Of a DNA stretch of 64,000 bases, positions 55,529 to 64,000 are shown in pieces. Every line of letters starts with the position of its first letter. Positions within the stretch are counted from its first letter, which is position 1. A program made the translations under genes and the position numbers. The notes beneath the pieces were generated by a model. The model was not told where the DNA came from, did not search any database, and was given only the letters and a program-made list of their open reading frames with translations. Source of the stretch: Chloroflexota bacterium (GTDB lineage: Bacteria; Chloroflexota; Dormibacteria; Aeolococcales; Aeolococcaceae); NCBI GenBank assembly GCA_005880985.1, contig VBIQ01000007.1:186001-250000 (forward strand), in the 5' to 3' direction.

Positions 55529-56160
55529 CCGGGATTCCGCTTCGGTGGCGTGGCCACGGTGGGCACGTGGGGTGCCAGACCCTCCTGCCCGGCCGCCGGA
55601 CTGCCGCGTCCCGCCTGGCCGACCGCACCCTCGCGGTCCTCCCAGGCCACCCGCGGACTGACCCCGGGAGCACGCCCCGCCTGCTCGCGCTGGTCGGCAC
55701 CGGCGCCGCGCGGGTTGTCAGCCAGCGACTTCTCGAACCCCGGCCACGCCTCCAGCAGGTCCTCCTTGGTCGCCACCAGGCGCTCGCGACGGTAATCGGC
55801 CAGCTCGTAGCGCGGACCCAGGGTGATCGCCTCGGTGGGGCAGGCCTCGGCGCAGTAGCCGCAGTAGATGCAGCGCATCAGGTTGATCTCGTAGCGCTCG
55901 GCGTACCGCTCCCCCGGCGAGACCGGATGCGCGGGATCGTTCTCGGCGGAACCGACGTAGATGCATCCCACCGGGCAGGCGGCGGCACACAGCTCGCAGC
56001 CGATGCATTTCTCCAGGCCGTTGTCGTAGCGGTGCAGGATGTGCCGCCCCCGGTGGCGAGGGGGAGACGGCTTCTGCTCCTCCGGCCACTGCAGGGTGAT
56101 CGGCTTGCTGAGCATCTGTTTCAGAGTGAAGGCCATGCCCTTGGCGATCTCTTTGAACAT
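55525..56160 (-). CDS. nuoI: NADH-quinone oxidoreductase subunit I (2x 4Fe-4S)
   Basis: 211-residue peripheral subunit with clusters N6a and N6b. The two ferredoxin motifs are CIGCELCAAACPVGCIYV and CIYCGYCAEACPTEAI. The C-terminal 60 residues are a Gly/Pro/Arg-rich extension not needed for the fold. It begins 15 bases after nuoH. Confidence 0.94.
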   Translation of the reverse strand: MFKEIAKGMAFTLKQMLSKPITLQWPEEQKPSPPRHRGRHILHRYDNGLEKCIGCELCAAACPVGCIYVGSAENDPAHPVSPGERYAERYEINLMRCIYCGYCAEACPTEAITLGPRYELADYRRERLVATKEDLLEAWPGFEKSLADNPRGAGADQREQAGRAPGVSPRVAWEDREGAVGQAGRGSPAAGQEGLAPHVPTVATPPKRNPG

Positions 56161-56175
56161 CGCTCAATCCTCCGC

Positions 56176-57221
56176 TCAGCTCGCGGCCCGGGCGGCCACC
56201 ACCGACCCGGTGATGACGATGTTGAGCAGCCCCAGCGGCAGCAGCACCTTCCACCCCAGGTTCATCAACCGGTCGTAGCGGAGCCGGGGAAGCGTCCAGC
56301 GGATCCACATCATCAGGAAGAGGAGGATCGACGCCTTCCCCAGGAACCACATCACCCCGACCAGACCGCCGAGCCAGTCGGAGTGGATCCAGGGGATCAG
56401 CGGCAGCCAGCCGCCGAGGAAGAGGGCGGTGGCGAGCGAGCAGACGGTCACCATGTTGACGTACTCGCCGAGGAAGTAAAACCCGAAGCGCATGCTCGAG
56501 TACTCGGTGTGGTATCCGGCGATCAGCTCGGTCTCCGCCTCGGGCAGGTCGAAGGGCAGGCGGTTGGTCTCCGCCAGCGCCCCGACGAAGTACAGCAGCC
56601 CTGCCAGCGGCTGCATCACGATGAACCAGGCGTGCTGCTGGGCGTTGACGATCTCCTCGAGGTCGAGGGAGTGAGCGAGGATCACCACGCCGATGAGCGC
56701 GAAGGCGACGGCCATCTCGTAGGAGATCAGCTGGGCTGAGGAGCGCAGCGCGCCGAGCAGCGAGTACTTGTTGTTGGCCGCCCAGCCTCCCAGGAAGATC
56801 GCGTACACCCCGAGCGCGGTGATCGCCAGCACGTAGAGCAGGGCAACGTTGACGTGGGCCATATTCCAGTGCAGCGCGTAGCCGTTGACGTTGGTGGTCC
56901 CGCTGAGCGGGATCACCGCATAGGCCAGGATTGCCGCCCCCGCCATCAGCGCCGGAGCCAGCCAGAAGAGAAGCTTGTCCCGCCCCGCCGGTGCGGTGTT
57001 CTCCTTGAAGAGCAGCTTGACGGCGTCTGCGGCGGGCTGGAGCAGACCGAACGGTCCCACCCGGTTGGGCCCGATGCGCAGCTGGATGTGGGCCGACACC
57101 TTGCGCTCCGCCAGGGTCAGGTACGCGGCGGCGGTGGCGAGGAAGCCGAGGACGATCACCCCCTTGATCAGCACCACCCACCAGTAGTCGGGGCCGATGC
57201 TGAAGTGGGCGAGATCGGCGA

Positions 57222-57225
<4 letters not shown>
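56176..57225 (-). CDS. nuoH: NADH-quinone oxidoreductase subunit H
   Basis: 349-residue membrane subunit next to the quinone pocket. Characteristic segments are ERKVSAHIQLRIGPNRVGPFGLLQPAADAVKLLFKE near the N terminus, SYEMAVAF, and ETNRLPFDLPEAETELIAGYHTEYSSMRFG in the quinone-facing loop, followed by WIRWTLPRLRYDRLMNLGWK at the end. Start ATG overlaps the nuoG stop by four bases (ATGA). Confidence 0.96.
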
Positions 57226-59143
<1,918 letters not shown>

Positions 59144-59147
<4 letters not shown>

Positions 59148-60445
59148 GACGCTCCCACCAGCGCGGCGGTGCGGGCGCCGCCGCGGACCGGACAACCACC
59201 GGCCCCGCAGTGGGCCTCGAACTCCTCCCGGAAAGCCTGGTAGGCGGACATCACGAACCAGGTCGCGGTATCACCCAGCGGGCAGAAGCACTTGCCGTTC
59301 ATGTTGTCGCAGATGTCGCTCAAGGTGGCCAGCTCCTCGGGCTTGCACGTCCCGGCCTCGAGCCGGTGCATCAGGTCGGATTCGAAGTAGGTACCCTCGC
59401 GACAGGGCACGCACTTGCCACACGACTCGTGGTGATAGAAGTCGACCAGCCGCATCGAGACGTTGACCATGCAGGTCGTCTCGTCCATGAACATCATCGC
59501 CCCCGCGCCGAGCGACGATCCCGCCTTCATCACCGCGTCCATGTCGAGAGGGAGGTCGAGATGCTCCGGGAGGAGCACCTGCATCGAGCCGCCGCCGGGC
59601 TGGAAGGCCTTGAGCCGGCGTCCCTGCCAGACTCCGCCCGCCTCCTCCTCGAGGAGCTCACGAATGGGGCGGCCGTTCTCCATCTCGTAGCAACCCGGGC
59701 GCTCGATGTGGCCGCTGACGCACCACACCCGGGTGCCGGTGCTCCGCTCGGTGCCGATGCCCTTGAACCAGTCGCCGCCGCGCAGCACGATGTGCGGCAG
59801 GTTGCTGAGGGTCTCGACGTTGTTGACCACGGTCGGCTTTCCGTAGAGGCCCTTGAGCGCGGGGAAGGGCGGTTTCAGCCGGGGCTGCCCCCGATATCCC
59901 TCGAGCGAGTCGATCAGGGCGGTCTCCTCGCCGCAGATGTAGGCACCGGCACCCCCGTGCACGATCACCTCACAGTCGAACCCGCTACCGAGGATGTTGC
60001 GACCGATGTAGCCGGCGCCGCCCGCCTCCTCGACGCAACGCTCGAGCAGCAGCCGCTGATCGTGATACTCGCCGCGGATGTAGATGAAGGCGTGGTGGAC
60101 CTGGAGGGCGTAGGCGGCGATCAGCACGCCTTCGATGAGCTGGTGCGGGTTCTCGTCGATGAGGTAGCGGTCCTTGAAGCAGGCGGGCTCCGACTCGTCG
60201 GCGTTGCAGCACAGATAGCGTGGGAACACATCCTTGGGGAGGAACGACCACTTGGTGCCGGTGGGGAATCCGGCGCCTCCGCGGCCGCGCAGCCCGCTGA
60301 GCTTCACCTGCTCGATGAACTGCTCCGGGGTGAACCTGCGAAACACCTCGCGCAGGCCCTGGTACCCGCCGAGGCGCTCGTAGCCGGCGCGCGTCTGCAG
60401 ACCGTCGGCGCCGATGTGCTGGGTCAGGAGCTTGTACTCAGCCAT
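59144..60445 (-). CDS. nuoF: NADH-quinone oxidoreductase subunit F (NADH/FMN-binding)
   Basis: 433-residue NADH-oxidising subunit. It has LRGRGGAGFPTGTKW (FMN), CNADESEPACFKDR, the NADH loop GAGAYICGEETALIDSLEGYRGQPRLKPPFP, and the N3 4Fe-4S ligands ESCGKCVPCREG with a Cys in NMNGKCFCPLG. 14 bases after nuoE. Confidence 0.96.
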
Positions 60446-60459
60446 GAGCCGACGGAATC

Positions 60460-61122
60460 CTACAGGTCGTTGCCCTCGGGACGCCCCCTGCGTCGGCGCT
60501 TCTGCCCCGGCACGCTCTCCCCCTTGACGGTGCCGGGCATGCGCGCATCGGAGGGCGGCCCCTCGGCCTCCGCCGGTGGCGGCGCCACCGATGGAGGCGC
60601 CTTGGGCATGGCCACCGCCTGCATGGTCGCGTGCCCGTCGTCACCGGCTTCGCCGGCCACCCGGTCGAGGATGGCGTCGATCTTGGCTGGGGTGAGGTTC
60701 TCGTAGAAGCGATGGTCGACCTGCATCATCGGCGCATACCCGCAGGCGCCGAGGCACTCGATGGTGCTCTGCCAGGTGAACATGCCGTCGGCGGTGGTGC
60801 GTCCCGACGGACAGCCGAGGGCCCTCTCCAAGTAGGCGACCACGTCGTCGGCGCCGCGCAGGGCACAGGCGACGTTGACGCACACCATCACGGTGTGGCG
60901 GCCGCCCGGCTTCTGGAAGTACATCGAGTAGAACGTGGCGACCGCCTGCACCTCGCTCGGCGCGAGATCGAGGATGCGCGCCACCTCCTCCATCCCCGCG
61001 GGAGCCAGATAGCCGAGCTCGTGCTGCACCGCCCACAGCGCCGGGAGGATCGCCGACCGTGCACTCGGATACCGCTCCTTCTGCCTGCTGATCTCCACCC
61101 GCGTCTGCTCCGAGAGTGCCAC
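60460..61122 (-). CDS. nuoE: NADH-quinone oxidoreductase subunit E (2Fe-2S)
   Basis: 220-residue thioredoxin-like subunit with cluster N1a. Cysteines are in CVNVACALRG and CLGACGYAP. GTG 61122 is chosen because GGAGAG lies 5 bases upstream; ATG 61161 has no such site. The core matches usual NuoE (about 165 residues), and about 60 extra residues form a Pro-rich then Arg-rich (QKRRRRGR) tail. 115 bases separate it from nuoD, in which no gene is seen. Confidence 0.92.
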   Translation of the reverse strand: MALSEQTRVEISRQKERYPSARSAILPALWAVQHELGYLAPAGMEEVARILDLAPSEVQAVATFYSMYFQKPGGRHTVMVCVNVACALRGADDVVAYLERALGCPSGRTTADGMFTWQSTIECLGACGYAPMMQVDHRFYENLTPAKIDAILDRVAGEAGDDGHATMQAVAMPKAPPSVAPPPAEAEGPPSDARMPGTVKGESVPGQKRRRRGRPEGNDL

Positions 61123-61237
61123 GTCTACTCTCCGGTCATCGGCTAGGACGCGGCCGGTCATGGGGCATCACTGATCGCCCTGGCGAACACGGGCTTTGCG
61201 GCCCTCTGTCGCGCCCACCATCGACGGCGAGCCCGGC

Positions 61238-62524
61238 TCAGCGATCGACATCGCCGAGGACGATGTCGATGCTGCCGATGACGGCGACGACGTCGGCGAT
61301 CAGCTCGCCGCGGCACATATAGGGCAGGGCGCAGAGGTTGCTGAAGGAGGGAGCGCGCACCTTGCAGCGGTACGGCCGGTTGCTGCCGTCGCTGACCAGA
61401 TAGAAGCCGAGCTCACCGCGCGGCGACTCTACCGCGGCGTACACGTGGCCGCGGGGAGTGCGGAAGCCCTCGGTCACCAGCTTGAAGTGGTGGATCAGGG
61501 ACTCCATGCTGGTGTTGATCTCGTTGCGCGGTGGCAGCGCCACCTTGCGGTCCAAGGTGTTGACCGGGCCATCGGGAAGGTTCTCGAACGCCTGCTTGAT
61601 GATCCGCACCGACTCCCGCATCTCCTGCATGCGGACCAGGTAGCGGTCATAGACATCGCCGTGACTGCCGATGGGGACGTCGAACTCGAAGTGGTCGTAG
61701 GAGGAGTAGGGCTGCGCCTTGCGCAGGTCGTAGGGCACGCCGCTGCCGCGCAGAGTCGGTCCGCTGACCCCGTAGCTGAGCGCGTCCTCGACGCTGATCA
61801 CCCCCGTCCCGCGGGTGCGTTCCAGCCAGATGGGGTTTTTGGTGATCAACAGCTCGTAGTCATCGATGAAGCCGGGATAGGTGTGGATGACGTCCTCGAC
61901 CATGGGGGAGAACTCATCGGGGACGTCCGCCATCAGGCCGCCGACGCGGATGAAAGAGGTCATCATCCGCACTCCGCTGACCAGCTCGTTGATGTCGAGG
62001 ATCTTCTCCCGCTCGCGCCAGGCGTAGAGGAATGGGGTGGTCGCGCCGAGGTCGAGGGCGTGGGTGCCGAACCAGATCAGGTGGCTGCCGATCCGCGCCA
62101 GCTCGGCCATGATCACCCGGATGTACTGTCCGCGCAGCGGCACCTCGATCCCCAGCAGCTTCTCCACCGCCAGCGAGAAGCCGAGGTTGTTGATCGGCGG
62201 TGCCAGGTAGTCCATGCGGTCGGTGAAGGGGATGCACTGCTGATAGGTGTGCGACTCGAAGGAGCGCTCGAACCCGGTGTGGAGGAAACCGATGTCGGGG
62301 CGCATCTCGCGGACGACCTCGCCGTCGAGATTCACCACCAGCCGCAGCACCCCGTGGGTAGAGGGGTGCATCGGCCCCATGTTGAGCTCCATGGTGTCGT
62401 CATCGATCTGGGTGAGCTCGATCGCCTCCAGATGGCTCGGGACACCGAGAGTCTCGCGAGCGCGCGCGTACTCGTCGGGCTCACCGGTCGGCGGCGGGGT
62501 GGCGGGTGGCAGCGCCGCCGTCAT
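61238..62524 (-). CDS. nuoD: NADH-quinone oxidoreductase subunit D
   Basis: 428-residue 49-kDa-type subunit forming the quinone pocket. Family segments are MGPMHPSTHGVLRLVVNLDGE (quinone His), DIGFLHTGFERSFE, YLAPPINNLGFSLAVEKLLG, and the C-terminal CKVRAPSFSNL with the terminal DIVLGDVDR. ATG 62524 overlaps the nuoC stop as ATGA. Confidence 0.95.
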   Translation of the reverse strand: MTAALPPATPPPTGEPDEYARARETLGVPSHLEAIELTQIDDDTMELNMGPMHPSTHGVLRLVVNLDGEVVREMRPDIGFLHTGFERSFESHTYQQCIPFTDRMDYLAPPINNLGFSLAVEKLLGIEVPLRGQYIRVIMAELARIGSHLIWFGTHALDLGATTPFLYAWREREKILDINELVSGVRMMTSFIRVGGLMADVPDEFSPMVEDVIHTYPGFIDDYELLITKNPIWLERTRGTGVISVEDALSYGVSGPTLRGSGVPYDLRKAQPYSSYDHFEFDVPIGSHGDVYDRYLVRMQEMRESVRIIKQAFENLPDGPVNTLDRKVALPPRNEINTSMESLIHHFKLVTEGFRTPRGHVYAAVESPRGELGFYLVSDGSNRPYRCKVRAPSFSNLCALPYMCRGELIADVVAVIGSIDIVLGDVDR

Positions 62525-63105
62525 CGGGTGCTCCCCGGCATCCCCGGCGGACGTTCCTGCGCGGGCAGCGCCCACTCGAGGTTGTGGGTGAAGGCGACCG
62601 GCTCGCCGAAGGACACGTAGTCCTTGCGCAGCGGATGCCCGACCCAGTCGTCGGGAAGCAGGAGGCGGCGCAGCTCGTGGTGTCCCTCGAAGATGATCCC
62701 GAGGAGGTCGTAGGTCTCCCGCTCCAGCCAGTCCATGCCGGCGAACACGCCCTCCAGGGTGGGCACCGTGGGGTTCTCCTCGGGAGCCTGCACCACCAGG
62801 CGGCAGATGTCGTTGTGCTCCAGCGAACGGAGCTGGTACACGACGTCGAAACGGGGCTCCTCCGGCTCGCGGTCGGGCCAGTCGACGGCGGTGACGAACA
62901 CCGCCATCTCGTAGCGCCCCTCGGGGTCGTCACGGAGCAGGGTGCAGGCGTCGACCAGGCGCTCGGCACGGAGGTAGACGGTCTCCTCGCCGAATGCTTC
63001 GTCGCGGCGGAGCACGGCGTCGGGCATCTTGGCGGCGAGCAGCTGCGCTGCCCGAGCCCCGGCCACCGGCCGCGCCGCCGCGTTCGGGGTGGTGCCGGTG
63101 CTCAA
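62521..63105 (-). CDS. nuoC: NADH-quinone oxidoreductase subunit C
   Basis: 194-residue 30-kDa-type subunit. The core includes FDVVYQLRSLEHNDICRLVVQAPEENPTVPTLEGVFAGMDWLERETYDLLGI and FEGHHELRRLLLPDDWVGHPLRKDY, which is diagnostic. The start read here is a TTG at 63105 six bases after the nuoB stop, with only a weak ribosome site; a downstream start within the first 30 residues is possible because that part is not conserved. Confidence 0.93.
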   Translation of the reverse strand: MSTGTTPNAAARPVAGARAAQLLAAKMPDAVLRRDEAFGEETVYLRAERLVDACTLLRDDPEGRYEMAVFVTAVDWPDREPEEPRFDVVYQLRSLEHNDICRLVVQAPEENPTVPTLEGVFAGMDWLERETYDLLGIIFEGHHELRRLLLPDDWVGHPLRKDYVSFGEPVAFTHNLEWALPAQERPPGMPGSTR

Positions 63106-63111
63106 GGCTGC

Positions 63112-63666
63112 CTACCCGCGCAGTGACGCCGGCTCGGCGACGATCTTCTGCTGCAGCTTCAGCACCGCGTCCAGCACCGCCTCGGGACGCGGCGGGCAGC
63201 CGGGGATGTACACGTCGACCGGCACCACCTTGTCGACCCCCTGCACGATCGCGTAGTTGTTGAACATCCCACCACAGGAGGCGCAGGCGCCCATGCTGAT
63301 CACCCACTTGGGCTCGGGCATCTGGTCGTAGATCTGTCGCAACACCGGCGCCATCTTCTGGGAGACACGGCCGGCGACGATCATCAGGTCGGCCTGCCGC
63401 GGCGAGGCCCGGAACACCTCGGCGCCGAAGCGCGCCATGTCGAAGCGGCTGGCGCCGGTGCCCATCATCTCGATGGCGCAGCAGGCGAGCCCGAAGTTGG
63501 CCGGCCAGATGGAGCTGGCGCGGCCCCACGAGATCACCTTGCCGAGGGTGGTGGTGATCACCCCGCTGCGGATGGCGGTACGCTCGCGCGCTCCGGTCCG
63601 GGGAAGCGGGATCGCTCCTGCGTCGCCCTGGGCGCGCAGCAGCGTGGAGCCGTTCAGAACTCCCAC
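63112..63666 (-). CDS. nuoB: NADH-quinone oxidoreductase subunit B
   Basis: 184-residue subunit carrying the last cluster N2. The four Cys are in LACCAIEMM (two adjacent), GACASCGG and [12 protein letters not shown] 63666 overlaps nuoA by 13 bases and has AAGGGTG about 10 bases upstream; GTG 63687 is an alternative. Confidence 0.94.
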   Translation of the reverse strand: MGVLNGSTLLRAQGDAGAIPLPRTGARERTAIRSGVITTTLGKVISWGRASSIWPANFGLACCAIEMMGTGASRFDMARFGAEVFRASPRQADLMIVAGRVSQKMAPVLRQIYDQMPEPKWVISMGACASCGGMFNNYAIVQGVDKVVPVDVYIPGCPPRPEAVLDAVLKLQQKIVAEPASLRG

Positions 63667-64000
63667 CGCAACGCACCCTTGGCCCACACATAGATGAGCG
63701 CGATGAACAGGGTGGCGATGAAGATGCCCATCTCCACCAGCCCGAAGATCTTGAGATCACGGACGATGGTAGCCCAGGGGAAGAGGAAGATCGATTCGAC
63801 GTCGAAGATGATGAAGAGCATCGCCGTCACATAGAAGCTGACCGAGAAGCGACGCCGCGCCGACTCCAGCGGCACGATGCCGGACTCGTAGGGGAGCTCT
63901 TTCTCCGGCGTCGGCTTGCGCGGTCCCACCGCGGCGCTGAGCGCCTGGACCCCGACCCCGAAGGCCACGCAGATCCCCAGGAAGACGAGAATCGGAGCGT
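63654..64000 (-). CDS. nuoA: NADH-quinone oxidoreductase subunit A (5' end outside window)
   Basis: Three-helix subunit; 115 residues visible and open to the window edge. Upstream of the apparent start the frame continues through a hydrophobic helix ([14 protein letters not shown]), so the true start lies beyond 64000. It shows [18 protein letters not shown] in the loop, [21 protein letters not shown] with the conserved Asp/Glu, and a last helix. First gene of the nuo operon seen here. Confidence 0.93.
   Translation of the reverse strand, partial: APILVFLGICVAFGVGVQALSAAVGPRKPTPEKELPYESGIVPLESARRRFSVSFYVTAMLFIIFDVESIFLFPWATIVRDLKIFGLVEMGIFIATLFIALIYVWAKGALRWEF

Overview
The window is high-GC (roughly 70% by eye), densely coded bacterial chromosome with few gaps and no rRNA, CRISPR array, insertion sequence or phage gene. 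Gene content (KimA-type K+ permeases, mycobacterial Sdh1-type succinate dehydrogenase, GltBD, 14-subunit complex I, ResB, AidB-like acyl-CoA dehydrogenase, frequent GTG starts, promoters that suggest leaderless mRNAs) fits an aerobic, Gram-positive-like soil lineage such as Actinobacteriota or the neighbouring Chloroflexota/Ca. Dormibacterota. The placement is inference; there is no marker gene in the window to settle it.

Layout. 1-5 kb: a KimA-type permease cut by the window edge, a flippase-like membrane protein, and a class III aminotransferase overlapping a Gfo/Idh/MocA oxidoreductase. 5-9 kb: a minus-strand CmpB-like/nth/metallo-hydrolase operon with 4-bp stop/start overlaps, malate dehydrogenase, and small proteins including a 40-residue Lys-rich ORF coupled to a SRPBCC gene. 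9-12.7 kb: succinate dehydrogenase (anchor, SdhA, SdhB, small membrane protein). 12.8-19.4 kb: gltBD and a histone-tail-like basic protein. 19.4-24.9 kb: two divergent VOC/SnoaL pairs around a MarR-GNAT fusion with a perfect 20-bp palindrome on its promoter, then a phosphotransferase, a glycerophosphodiesterase and a His-rich membrane protein. 24.9-30 kb: a secreted esterase with a sortase-like tail, and a MacB/FtsX-type ABC exporter in which both genes carry a single-base frameshift. 30-32.8 kb: a TetR regulator with an operator on its own promoter, an AidB-like acyl-CoA dehydrogenase, and divergent tRNA-His and tRNA-Arg. 32.8-40.2 kb: a lipoprotein, a KdpDE-like two-component system, a PRC-barrel-like protein, a second full-length KimA, and acetyl-CoA synthetase. 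40.3-49.3 kb: an M23 peptidase, a small membrane protein, a histidine phosphatase, ResB with a lone FAD-binding domain, a DUF885 metallopeptidase-like protein, and a secreted GH5 endoglycoceramidase-like enzyme. 49.3-64 kb: nuoN to nuoA on the minus strand, with nuoA cut by the right edge.

Working together, Mdh, Sdh, complex I, Acs and the acyl-CoA dehydrogenase form an aerobic central and respiratory set, and GltBD assimilates ammonia. The most distinctive local system is K+ homeostasis: a short KdpD-like kinase and KdpE-like regulator directly upstream of a KimA permease with an unusual N-terminal extension, plus a second KimA about 35 kb away. No other region looks like a clearly new multi-gene system. 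Several smaller points deserve checking: the paired frameshifts, two sortase-like tails with no sortase in view, the two palindromic operators and the widespread leaderless promoter geometry.
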